Shown: in pieces, positions 1 to 7,158 of the stretch | Layout of the letters: each line of letters starts with the position of its first letter | Position numbering within the stretch: the first letter of the stretch is position 1 | Source of the DNA: Anaerolineae bacterium | GTDB taxonomy: Bacteria; Chloroflexota; Anaerolineae; JAFGEY01 | DNA: 15,486 bases | NCBI GenBank assembly: GCA_016929775.1 | Contig: JAFGIE010000190.1 | Coordinates: forward strand, 1 to 15,486 | Direction: 5' to 3' | Translations under genes and position numbers: made by a program | Notes under the pieces: model-generated | Told to the model about the DNA's origin: nothing | What the model saw: only the letters and a program-made list of their open reading frames with translations | The model's database searches: none

Positions 1-390
1 GTACAGGATACGGAAAAGCAGGAAGTGGAGCTGGGCGACGCGGAGCGTACGCGCGATCGGAAGGCCTTTGTCCCCCGCGTCGACATCTATGAGGTCGACG
101 ACGAGATCGTCGTCGTCGCCGATATACCGGGGGTGAACGAAAAGTCGGTCGAGATCACCCTGGAGAAGGGCATCCTGTCGATCACGGGCTATGTCGACCC
201 CGCCCCGCCCGAAGGCTACGACCTGGCATACGTCGAGTACGACGTCGGCGATTTCCAGCGCAGCTTCCGGTTGTCCGACCAGATCGACCAGGACAAGATC
301 GCGGCGAACGTCAAGGACGGCGTATTGCGCCTGCATCTGCCCAAGGTCGGCCCTGCACAGGCGCGCAAGATCGCGGTCACGAGCGGCTAA
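1..390 (+). CDS. Small heat-shock protein, Hsp20/alpha-crystallin family (5' end outside window)
   Basis: An ATP-independent holdase chaperone of the cytoplasm that forms oligomers and keeps unfolding proteins soluble. The reading frame is open back to base 1, so the GTG at 25 is probably internal and a few N-terminal residues lie outside the window; family members of this type usually have about 140-150 residues. The alpha-crystallin domain starts at FVPRVDIYE and runs through ADIPGV, the region after EITLEKGILSITG, and the signature DGVLRLHLPK (the A-x-x-x-n-GVL motif). The C-terminus RKIAV carries an I-x-V element that normally docks between dimers. A charged, proline-poor N-terminus (DTEKQEVELGDAERTRDRK) precedes the domain. 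The stop at 388-390 is followed 37 nt later by a strong terminator. The family call is secure; the exact start cannot be seen. Confidence 0.93.
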   Translation, partial: VQDTEKQEVELGDAERTRDRKAFVPRVDIYEVDDEIVVVADIPGVNEKSVEITLEKGILSITGYVDPAPPEGYDLAYVEYDVGDFQRSFRLSDQIDQDKIAANVKDGVLRLHLPKVGPAQARKIAVTSG

Positions 391-427
391 CGCGCCGCAC
401 ATGTGGCCAAGCCACGCACCATTGCAC

Positions 428-458
428 GGGCGCCGTCCGCGTGGACGGCGCCCGTTTT
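428..458 (+). terminator. Intrinsic terminator after the hsp20 gene
   Basis: A perfect 11-bp stem (428-438 with 443-453, arm GGGCGCCGTCC) closes a GCGT tetraloop and is followed directly by GTTTT (454-458), which is the classic rho-independent layout on the plus strand. It also lies just past the stop of the convergent helicase gene (466). Read on the minus strand the stem is not followed by a T tract, so termination of the helicase transcript here would be weaker. Confidence 0.9.
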
Positions 459-465
459 GCGTTCC

Positions 466-2658
466 CTAGCTGGCGATCCGGACGCTCAACCCCGAGTGGC
501 GCTGCGTCACCTTGGCGTTCCGCACCGCGATCGCGATCGCACGGCGCGATCCGACCAGCACGACCAGCTCTTGCGCGCGCGTCACCGCGGTATAGAGCAC
601 CGGGCGCTGGAGCATCATATAGTGCGTCGTCATGACCGGGATCACCACTGCCCGGTACTCGGAGCCCTGCGACTTGTGCACGCTGACGGCGTAGGCCAAT
701 GCCAGCTCATCCGCCTCATCCCAGGCATATTCGACCACATGCTCGTCGTACCGCACCCGGAGGGCCTGGTTCACCACGTCGACTGCCTGGACGCGCCCCA
801 CATCGCCGTTGTACACGTCGAGATCATAGTTGTTGCGCAGCTGGATCACACGGTCCCCGGCGCGAAACACGCGCCCCCCCAGCCTTCGCTCCGCCTTGCG
901 GGGCGTGGGCGGGTTGAGCTCCGCCTGCAGGCGCTCGTTGAGGTGGTTCACCCCCACCGCGCCGCGGTACATGGGACTCAGCACCTGGATGTCGTCCACG
1001 GGATCGTACCCGAACTTGCGTGGAATCCGGTTGCGCACAATGTCCACCACCAGTTCGCCCGCCTGGTCCGGGTCGTCCTGCACAAAGAGGAAAAAGTCGT
1101 TCGCGCTCTTGTGAAAGAGCGGCATCAGCCCGGCGTTGATCCGGTGCGCGTTGGTGATGATCAGGCTGTCCTGCGCCTGGCGGAAGATCAGGTCCAGGCG
1201 CACCACCGGCACGCGCCCCGAGTCGATCACGTCGCGCAGCACGTTGCCCGCCCCGACGCTCGGCAGCTGGTCGACGTCCCCCACCAGGAGCAGGTGCGTG
1301 CCCGGAGCGATCGCCTTGAGGAGATGGTTGGTGAGCAGCAGATCGAGCATGCTCGCCTCGTCGACGATCAACATGTCGACGTCGAGCGGGTTGGTCTCGT
1401 CGTACGCGAATCCTTGGCCCGGCTTGTAGCCGAGCAAGCGGTGCACGGTCTTTGCCGGACGCCCGCTCGCCTCTGCCAGGCGCTTTGCCGCCCGCCCGGT
1501 TGGCGCCGCGAGCGCATACCGGCAGCGGAAGCGCTCGAGCAGGTCGATCACGGTGCGCACCGTCGTCGTCTTGCCGGTGCCGGGCCCGCCGGTCAGCACG
1601 GCGACCAACTGTGTCAGCGCCGTGCGCACCGCCTCGCGCTGCCGTTCTGAGAGCTGCACGCCGTCGGTAGGCGCGATCATGACCTCCCACATGACGCCCC
1701 GGAACGCCTGGAGCCGGCTCTGCGTGGCTCCGAGCATCGCCTCCAGCCGTCGCGCGACGCCCACCTCGCCATAGTAGAAGGGACGCAGGTACACGGCGCG
1801 CTCCTCGCGCACGGCGGCGTCCTGCGCTGCGCCATCGAGCGCGTAGCGCAGCGTCTCGCGCTGCACCTCCTCCTCCGCCTCCAGGTCGTCGACGCCCTGC
1901 TCGACCAGCGCTGCGGGCACCTCCAGCATCGCCACTGCCGTCTCGACCAGCGCTTCCTGCGGCGCGTAGACGTGTCCCTCGTTCGCCATCTCGCTCAGGG
2001 CATAGGCGACGCCTGCCGCCACGCGCCGCGGCGAGTCTGACGGCAGCCCAAGGTTGCGCGCGATCTGGTCCGCCGTCTTGAAGCCGATCCCCTGGATCTC
2101 GCGCGCCAGGCGGTAGGGATCCTGCTGGATCACCTCAATTGACGCGTCGCCAAAGGCCTTGTAGACCTTGACCGCCCACGAGGAGCGCACGCCGTGTCCC
2201 TGCAGAAAGATCATGACCTCGCGGATCTGCTTCTGCTCGGCCCACGCCGCCCTGATCCGCTCCACGCGCTTGCGCCCGATCCCGAGCACGTCGAGCAGAC
2301 GCCCCGGATCGTGCTCGATCACGTCCAGCGTGTCGACGCCATACCGGTCCACGATCCGCTCCGCCATCACGGGCCCGATCCCCTTGATCATGCCCGAGCC
2401 CAGGTAGCGCCGGATCCCGTCTGCAGTCGCCGGCAGGATCGTCCGATAACGGTGCACCTTGAACTGCTGCCCGTACTGGCGGTGCTGGCTCCACGTCCCC
2501 TCCAGCTCCAGCGACTCGCCAGGGTTCACGTCCGCCAAGCTGCCGACCACGGTCACCAGGTCGAGCTTGCCCTTGACTGCCAGACGCACGACGCTGTAGC
2601 CGTTCTCTGGGTTGGCGTATGTCACCCGTTCCACGACGCCGCGCAGCGTCTCCGTCAC
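466..2658 (-). CDS. recD2: RecD2-family ATP-dependent 5'-3' DNA helicase (SF1)
   Basis: A superfamily 1B helicase of the RecD2/YrrC type, which unwinds DNA 5'-3' in repair and replication-fork maintenance without RecB or RecC partners. The protein has 730 residues, close to the usual 715-800. An OB-like N-terminal domain (1-75) is followed by helix-hairpin-helix repeats (LGSGMIKGIGP near 86-96, VLGIGRKRVERI near 124-135, GIGFKTADQIA near 190-200). The motor shows Walker A GGPGTGKTT (357-365), Walker B IVDEAS (431-436), motif III GDVDQLPSVGAG (460-471), motif IV region IFRQAQDS (491-498), HKSQGSE (661-667) and motif VI YTAVTRAQ (689-696). I chose GTG 2658 because the frame further upstream crosses the promoter and reads as non-protein; AGGAGAGG lies about 10 nt before it. 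All catalytic motifs are intact. It is transcribed divergently from the M23 peptidase gene. Confidence 0.95.
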   Translation of the reverse strand: MTETLRGVVERVTYANPENGYSVVRLAVKGKLDLVTVVGSLADVNPGESLELEGTWSQHRQYGQQFKVHRYRTILPATADGIRRYLGSGMIKGIGPVMAERIVDRYGVDTLDVIEHDPGRLLDVLGIGRKRVERIRAAWAEQKQIREVMIFLQGHGVRSSWAVKVYKAFGDASIEVIQQDPYRLAREIQGIGFKTADQIARNLGLPSDSPRRVAAGVAYALSEMANEGHVYAPQEALVETAVAMLEVPAALVEQGVDDLEAEEEVQRETLRYALDGAAQDAAVREERAVYLRPFYYGEVGVARRLEAMLGATQSRLQAFRGVMWEVMIAPTDGVQLSERQREAVRTALTQLVAVLTGGPGTGKTTTVRTVIDLLERFRCRYALAAPTGRAAKRLAEASGRPAKTVHRLLGYKPGQGFAYDETNPLDVDMLIVDEASMLDLLLTNHLLKAIAPGTHLLLVGDVDQLPSVGAGNVLRDVIDSGRVPVVRLDLIFRQAQDSLIITNAHRINAGLMPLFHKSANDFFLFVQDDPDQAGELVVDIVRNRIPRKFGYDPVDDIQVLSPMYRGAVGVNHLNERLQAELNPPTPRKAERRLGGRVFRAGDRVIQLRNNYDLDVYNGDVGRVQAVDVVNQALRVRYDEHVVEYAWDEADELALAYAVSVHKSQGSEYRAVVIPVMTTHYMMLQRPVLYTAVTRAQELVVLVGSRRAIAIAVRNAKVTQRHSGLSVRIAS

Positions 2659-2700
2659 CCGACCCCATCCTCTCCTATCGAGAACGCTCCACCACGCCCC

Positions 2701-2728
2701 ATTATAGCGCACTGCGCGGTCGTCGCAA
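2701..2728 (-). promoter_or_regulatory. SigA-type promoter for recD2
   Basis: On the minus strand TTGCGA (2728-2723), 16 nt, then a perfect TATAAT (2706-2701). This places transcription start near 2694, about 36 nt before the GTG start at 2658, and supports that start over longer frames. Confidence 0.75.
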
Positions 2729-2742
2729 GCCGCATTCTGGAT

Positions 2743-2770
2743 TTGACATCCGGCGCGATCGCAGTATAAT
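2743..2770 (+). promoter_or_regulatory. Perfect-consensus SigA promoter for the M23 peptidase gene
   Basis: TTGACA (2743-2748), a 16-nt spacer and TATAAT (2765-2770). Both hexamers match consensus exactly. Transcription would start near 2777, giving a leader of roughly 37 nt that carries a small hairpin (CCCTC 2780-2784 with GAGGG 2792-2796) just upstream of the Shine-Dalgarno GGAG at 2805-2808. The spacer contains the palindrome GCGATCGC (2755-2762). Confidence 0.88.
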
Positions 2771-2813
2771 GTGCGCTGACCCTCGGAACCGGAGGGTTGA
2801 GACCGGAGAAGAG

Positions 2814-4001
2814 ATGAGCAGATCACTGCGCTTCCGCCCCCGGCAGGGTGGGAAAAGCACAGGGGACGCGCCAGCTGTACGATGGCAGGCGACAATCGAG
2901 CAGCTAGCTTGCCATGCCCGGGGTGCTTGTTCGCGCTACACCTCGCACATCCTCGTGGTGGCTGTTGCCCTGATCGTCTTTTTGTTCCGTCCCATCCCCT
3001 TCCAACTCGACTATGACCTCCCGACCCTGGCTGTGCCGACTGCAGCCCCCGCCCTCGGTTTCCGCACGACCTATGAGCCAGTCAGCGGGCGCGGCGGGTA
3101 CCGGGAGGAGACAGACCTTTCTTCCGTCGGCCAACTGCCCACCAGCGCCCCGCCCGTGCAGCGTACGGCGGGGCTGATGACCGCCAGCATGTACCAGGCC
3201 CCTGTGTTCCACACCACCATTCCCAAGCGCCTCCGTCGCGAGGTCATCACTTACACGGTCGAGCCCGGCGACAATGTCGGCAAGATCGCGCTTGCCTTTG
3301 ACCTCGAACCGGAGACCGTGATGTGGGCCAACGGCAGCTTGGCCCAGAACCCTGACCTCTTGCGCCCAGGGCAAGAGCTGATCATCCTCCCCATCGACGG
3401 CGTCTACCACACCGTGATCAAGGGAGACACGTTGAGCAGCATCGCCCAAAAATACAAGGGGGAGGTCCAGTACATCATCCAGTGCCCGTACAACCAGCTG
3501 GACCCCGAAGATCCGCAGATCGTGCCCGGCGACAAGCTGATCGTTCCCGGTGGGGTCAAGCCCTACGTCGCCCGGCAGGTAACGGCTTACCAGGGTCCCA
3601 TCCCCGAGGACGCCAAGCGGGGGACGGGTGTCTTTGTCTGGCCCACGTCGGGCCGGATCACCGACCGGTACGGGTTCCGCACCTACAGCGGGCGCTGGCA
3701 CAATGGGCTTGACATCGCCAATGGGCAGGGCACGCCGATCCGCGCCGCCGACTCGGGCTTTGTGACCTTTGCCGGGTGGCAGGGCAATGGCTATGGCAAC
3801 ATCGTGATCATCGATCACCGCAATGGCTTTGTCACCTACTATGCGCATCTGAGCACGTACTATGTCACCGCCGGGCAGTCTGTCGGTCAGGGCGCGATCA
3901 TCGCCGGGATGGGGTCCACCGGCAACTCGACCGGCTCTCACCTCCACTTTGAGATCTGGGACAACGGCGCGCGCAAGAATCCCGAGATGTACCTGCCCTA
4001 G
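2814..4001 (+). CDS. Membrane-anchored LysM-LysM-M23 peptidoglycan endopeptidase
   Basis: A predicted zinc endopeptidase that cuts peptide cross-bridges in peptidoglycan, held at the cell surface. The protein has 395 residues. A basic N-terminus is followed by a single membrane segment (about 45-58, HILVVAVALIVFLF), a low-complexity proline/serine linker, LysM 1 (about 145-193, ITYTVEPGDNVGKIA to LIILP), LysM 2 (about 198-246, YHTVIKGDTLSSIAQKY to LIVPG) and a C-terminal M23 domain (about 275-395). The M23 ligands are complete: H296 and D300 in HNGLDIA, H345 in YYAHLS, and H376/H378 in HLHFE. It is therefore predicted active, unlike degenerate EnvC/NlpD-type activators. ATG 2814 has GGAG five bases upstream and lies downstream of a perfect promoter; the longer open frame from 2619 runs through that promoter and is rejected. 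A DUF4349 envelope protein gene converges on it. Confidence 0.93.
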   Translation: MSRSLRFRPRQGGKSTGDAPAVRWQATIEQLACHARGACSRYTSHILVVAVALIVFLFRPIPFQLDYDLPTLAVPTAAPALGFRTTYEPVSGRGGYREETDLSSVGQLPTSAPPVQRTAGLMTASMYQAPVFHTTIPKRLRREVITYTVEPGDNVGKIALAFDLEPETVMWANGSLAQNPDLLRPGQELIILPIDGVYHTVIKGDTLSSIAQKYKGEVQYIIQCPYNQLDPEDPQIVPGDKLIVPGGVKPYVARQVTAYQGPIPEDAKRGTGVFVWPTSGRITDRYGFRTYSGRWHNGLDIANGQGTPIRAADSGFVTFAGWQGNGYGNIVIIDHRNGFVTYYAHLSTYYVTAGQSVGQGAIIAGMGSTGNSTGSHLHFEIWDNGARKNPEMYLP

Positions 4002-4022
4002 CCCTTCGCCCGCCCCACAACC

Positions 4023-4050
4023 AGACGGCGACCCCGCAGGGTCGCCGTCT
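4023..4050. terminator. GC-rich hairpin between convergent genes
   Basis: A perfect 12-bp stem (4023-4034 with 4039-4050, arm AGACGGCGACCC) with a CGCA loop sits 21 nt after the M23 stop and before the convergent DUF4349 gene end. Neither side has a convincing T tract (CGACATT on plus, GGTTGTGG on minus), so it may act as a weak or bidirectional terminator, or as a 3' end protecting structure. A smaller hairpin (CACAG 4077-4081 with CTGTG 4086-4090) follows. Confidence 0.6.
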
Positions 4051-4124
4051 CGACATTGTGCGCCTTCCCCCAACCACACAGCTCGCTGTGCGGCTGCCCT
4101 ACCCTCGACGCTGCAGAGGCGTTT

Positions 4125-5057
4125 CTACTCCTCGGCGCGCGCACGCTTGCGCCGCTTGGCCCTGCGCACCAGGGCGCGGATCACCAGCACCACGATCGTC
4201 ACCGGGATCGCGATCACGATCAGCACCGGTAGGATGTACACCCCGAACACGATCGCCGCGTCGGCAAAGAACTGGAGCGTGCGGAGCAGCATGCGCACCG
4301 CATCGCGCGCGGTGCCCTGGGGGCGCCATCCGCCCACGTCGATCGGCTGCATCAACGCGTCGGGTGTGAGCGTGATCTGCACGGTCGCGAGATCGGACAG
4401 GTTCTCCAAGTAGCGCATGCGGCCCTGGAGCGACTCGATCTGGGAGCGGACGCTGCTCAACTCGCGGTGCACCTCGAGGATGTCCTGCGTCTTGCCCGTC
4501 TCGCTGCGCGTCTCGAGCAGCTCGAGTAGTTCGGCCTCGGTCCGGCGCTCGTTCGTCAGCCGCGCCTCGAGGTCGACGTACTCTTCCGTGACGTCCTGGC
4601 TGTCCACGTTCTCGCTCTCCACGTCGAGCGCCAACGCGCGAAAGCGCGCCAGCGCGTCGTCGAGGTCACCCGCCGGGACACGCACGGTGACCGTCGCCTG
4701 GCGGTGCCCCTCGGTGCGCCAGACCCTCGACTCTGAGACAAAGCCGCCCATCTCCCCAGCCAGGCGTTGCACCTCGCTGAACGCGACTTCCGTGTCCTTG
4801 ACGATCAGGTGCAGCGAGACGTTGTAGATGATCTTGCGATCGATTCCCTCCACACCCGCCATGCCCGCTTGCGCCGACTTGGCCCCTTCTTCGCCTGCGG
4901 CCCAGTGTGCGTTGTCCGCATCGGTCGAGAGCCCACGGACCACTTCCTCCATGGGCGCCCCGATCGCCGGGGCCTCTGACCGCAGCGCGCAGCCCAGCAC
5001 CAGGGCGGCGAGCGTGACGACCATCGCAACTGCGCCGATCCGCGTCTTGTTCATCAT
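4125..5057 (-). CDS. DUF4349 lipoprotein with C-terminal membrane helix
   Basis: A protein of 310 residues matching the DUF4349 family, whose molecular role is not established; members are cell-envelope proteins. A lipoprotein signal peptide ends in LVLGC, with C23 as the lipidation site. A low-complexity stretch (24-70) leads to the DUF4349 core: RKIIYNVSLHLIVKDTEVAF (about 74-93), GGFVSES, TVTVRVPAGDLDDALARF (about 123-140), then DVTEEYVDLEARL and a coiled coil (about 160-222). A strong membrane segment follows (about 261-294), then a very basic tail (RRAKRRKRARAEE). ATG 5057 has AAGGA six bases upstream; a second ATG follows at once and could also serve. No promoter is evident in the short gap behind the upstream gene's terminator. 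The family call is confident; a function cannot be given. Confidence 0.88.
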   Translation of the reverse strand: MMNKTRIGAVAMVVTLAALVLGCALRSEAPAIGAPMEEVVRGLSTDADNAHWAAGEEGAKSAQAGMAGVEGIDRKIIYNVSLHLIVKDTEVAFSEVQRLAGEMGGFVSESRVWRTEGHRQATVTVRVPAGDLDDALARFRALALDVESENVDSQDVTEEYVDLEARLTNERRTEAELLELLETRSETGKTQDILEVHRELSSVRSQIESLQGRMRYLENLSDLATVQITLTPDALMQPIDVGGWRPQGTARDAVRMLLRTLQFFADAAIVFGVYILPVLIVIAIPVTIVVLVIRALVRRAKRRKRARAEE

Positions 5058-5108
5058 CCCTATCCTTTCCAGTGAGCGCTATCCGTCGCCTCTCTACCCA
5101 TAAGACGA

Positions 5109-5138
5109 CAAAACCCCCGGCTTGGTTCCACCCGGGGG
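5109..5138 (-). terminator. Intrinsic terminator of the phosphodiesterase/kinase/phosphoesterase operon
   Basis: On the minus strand a 7-bp GC stem (CCCCCGG 5138-5132 with CCGGGGG 5120-5114), an 11-nt loop, then TTTTG (5113-5109). It lies 22 nt past the phosphoesterase stop and separates that operon from the downstream DUF4349 gene. Confidence 0.85.
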
Positions 5139-5160
5139 CAAGGCGTGCCCGCTGCACACG

Positions 5161-5913
5161 TTACCACCCATAGGACAGGCGCATGACGTTCCGGTGCGGC
5201 AGGCCATACTCCTCCATCAGGCGCTGCGTCGCCAGAATGTCATACGAGACACGCCGGTAGTCCAGCGTTCGCGCTTCTGTATCGAGGATCGCATAGCTGG
5301 CGCGCGCGTCCCCGTCGCGCGGCTGCCCCACGCTCCCCGGGTTGACGATCAGCCGTCCCCCCTCGAGCCGCAGGGGATCGCCCTCCACCAGTTGCTCGGA
5401 CGCACAGTACTGGACGCCATCCTCTTCGTAGAGGCGAAAGGCGACGGGTACGTGCGTATGCCCGACTAGGCAGTACGGGGTCTCGAAATGGACAAAGTTC
5501 TCGCGCGCCGTGGGAGCGTAGAGGATGTACTCCCAAACGGGCTCGCGCGGGCTGCCGTGAACCAGCATGTACTCGCCCACCACCTGTCGAAGGGGCAGGC
5601 GGCTCAGATAGTCGAGATTCTCCGGGGTGAGCTGCCGCTGCGTCCACAAGACCGAGCGCCGCGCGTCGAGATTGAAATCGCGCATGTCGACCTTGTTGAT
5701 CGCCGCCCAGTCGTGGTTGCCCACCACGCACACCACGTCAGAGGACTGCCCATTCGCGAGGCTGCGCAGCACCTGGATGCACTCATTGGGGCATGGGCCA
5801 TAGCCCACGATATCGCCCAGGCAGTAGACCGGGAGTCCAGAGGGCGCATCCTCGAGAACCGCCTCCAGCGCCGCCAGGTTGCTGTGAATGTCAGAGAGGA
5901 TCAGCCAGCGCAT
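5161..5913 (-). CDS. Calcineurin-like metallophosphoesterase (YfcE/MJ0936-like)
   Basis: A dinuclear-metal phosphoesterase of 250 residues, predicted cytoplasmic because no signal peptide is seen. All five family motifs are present and intact: DIH (D8, H10), GDIVGYGP (G33-D34), GNHD (65-68), VHGSPR (H119) and GHTH (151-154, H152 and H154). The family hydrolyses phosphomonoesters, phosphodiesters or dinucleoside polyphosphates; the substrate cannot be read from the sequence. The C-terminal part (NPGSVGQPRDGDARASYAI) is typical of the MJ0936/YfcE group. GAAGG lies 7 nt before ATG 5913. It follows the PfkB gene by 29 nt on the same strand and ends in an intrinsic terminator, so it is probably the last gene of that operon, with an additional internal promoter possible at 5942-5952. 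Confidence 0.92.
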   Translation of the reverse strand: MRWLILSDIHSNLAALEAVLEDAPSGLPVYCLGDIVGYGPCPNECIQVLRSLANGQSSDVVCVVGNHDWAAINKVDMRDFNLDARRSVLWTQRQLTPENLDYLSRLPLRQVVGEYMLVHGSPREPVWEYILYAPTARENFVHFETPYCLVGHTHVPVAFRLYEEDGVQYCASEQLVEGDPLRLEGGRLIVNPGSVGQPRDGDARASYAILDTEARTLDYRRVSYDILATQRLMEEYGLPHRNVMRLSYGW

Positions 5914-5941
5914 GTCCTGCCCTTCTCAACAGAGTACATTC

Positions 5942-5952
5942 ATCATACCACA
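5942..5952 (-). promoter_or_regulatory. Candidate extended -10 promoter before the phosphoesterase gene
   Basis: On the minus strand TGTGGTATGAT, i.e. a TATGAT -10 (5947-5942) preceded by TGG, as in extended -10 promoters. No -35 match is seen. It overlaps the last codons of the PfkB gene, so it would be an internal operon promoter. The same TGTGGTA core occurs before two other genes in this window. Confidence 0.45.
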
Positions 5953-7145
5953 CTTTGGCGCGCTTGGCGAGTGGGGGCGCCGCGCGCGTGCCATACCCCC
6001 GCTGTGTCGACCCGCCAACCGGGGATCGACATCGGCGCCTGCTCCCACCCTGCGGCGATCCGCGCCAGCGTATCGGCCCACGTGCGCACCCCGCTCAGGG
6101 CATCGGCAGCCTCGACGTTGCACGCCCCGACAGCTGCCGCGATCAGCAGCGCCCGCTCGGGCGCCGCGCCGCGGAGCAGCGCCGCCAGGAACCCGGCGAT
6201 CGTCGCGTCGCCCGCCCCCGTGGTCCCGACCAGAGCATCGGGCACAAAGCAGGGCGCCCACAGCTCGCGCCCCTCCCACGCCGCCACGTTGCCCGGCGCG
6301 GCGCGCCCTAGGTCGTCGAGCCCATCTGCCGTGCGCAGGTAGACCCCGCGTTCGCCCAGCTTGAGCAGGACGACCTTGGCCCCCATCTCCAGCGCCCGGC
6401 GGCCCAACGCCCGGACCTCGTCGACCGAGAGCGCAGCGAGCATGCCCTCGGCGCCCACGCTGGACGAGAGCCGGTCGTAGCGCTCGCGATCGACCATGAA
6501 CAGCCACTCCTCGGCGCTCGGCAGGAACAGGTCTACCGCCGGCATGCAGCGCGCCATGATCCCCGCCCAATCGACCCGCCCGCTTGGGCCCGCCGGATCG
6601 GGCATCGCCATGTCGAGCGAGGTCGTCACGCCTGTCGCCTTGGCGCGCCGAAAGACCTCGATCATCTCCCGTCCCCGATCGGCGTACAGACGCCCGAGAA
6701 GGGGTGGATACCCGAGGTGGAACAGCCTAGCTTGGGCGAGGATGTCATAGCGCACGTCGGCGGCGCCAAAGGTGTGGTTCGCGCCCCCACAGTGCAGGAA
6801 CATGCGGTCGATGTGGGGGGGATCGATCACGACCGTGTAAGAGCTGGTCTCGCGCGCATCCACGATCATGCCGTCTGCCAGCTCGGGTCCGTAGCGGCGC
6901 ACAATGTCCAGGATCGCCCGGCCGAATAGGTCATCTCCTATCTTGCCCATCAGCCGCGTGTCGATGCCCAACCGCTTCAGGTTGAGGCCCGTGTTGGACA
7001 CCGCGCCTCCCGTCGACAGCGCGACAGGACCGACCTCCGAGAGCCGTCCCGGCGACAGGTAGGCGGCGAGGTCTGCCCCCGCATCCGTCACGAAGCGGGG
7101 GATGATGTCCAGACAGATGTGCCCGGCAACGATCGCTTCGATCAC
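5943..7145 (-). CDS. PfkB/ribokinase-family carbohydrate kinase
   Basis: A 400-residue member of the PfkB family, which phosphorylates sugars or nucleosides with ATP. The N-terminus AGHICLDIIP and the GG region STGGAVSNTGLNLKRLG (44-60) form the substrate side. The C-terminal signature is GTTGAGDATIAGFLAAL (307-323), with catalytic base D313 and anion hole GAG. It is longer than the usual 300-330 residues, with a loop near 180-240 and about 30 extra residues at the end. The start is GTG 7145, preceded by GGGGGAG at 7 nt; this ribosome-binding site touches the stop codon of the upstream PhnP-like gene (gap 13 nt), which suggests translational coupling. The substrate is not determined by sequence. 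A link to a phosphorylated pentose is only an inference from its neighbour. Confidence 0.93.
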   Translation of the reverse strand: MIEAIVAGHICLDIIPRFVTDAGADLAAYLSPGRLSEVGPVALSTGGAVSNTGLNLKRLGIDTRLMGKIGDDLFGRAILDIVRRYGPELADGMIVDARETSSYTVVIDPPHIDRMFLHCGGANHTFGAADVRYDILAQARLFHLGYPPLLGRLYADRGREMIEVFRRAKATGVTTSLDMAMPDPAGPSGRVDWAGIMARCMPAVDLFLPSAEEWLFMVDRERYDRLSSSVGAEGMLAALSVDEVRALGRRALEMGAKVVLLKLGERGVYLRTADGLDDLGRAAPGNVAAWEGRELWAPCFVPDALVGTTGAGDATIAGFLAALLRGAAPERALLIAAAVGACNVEAADALSGVRTWADTLARIAAGWEQAPMSIPGWRVDTAGVWHARGAPTRQARQSVV

Positions 7146-7158
7146 GGGCGTACTCCCC

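Noticed and set aside
403..1650. Open frame of 415 codons on the plus strand
   Set aside because: It lies antisense to the conserved helicase gene and has no family motifs; long antisense frames are expected in GC-rich codon usage.
2619..2813. N-terminal extension of the M23 peptidase
   Set aside because: The stretch contains the gene's own perfect promoter and the recD2 promoter; ATG 2814 has a good ribosome-binding site.
2904..4079. Open frame of 391 codons on the minus strand
   Set aside because: It is antisense to the M23 peptidase gene, whose catalytic motifs are all intact, and shows no protein-like features.
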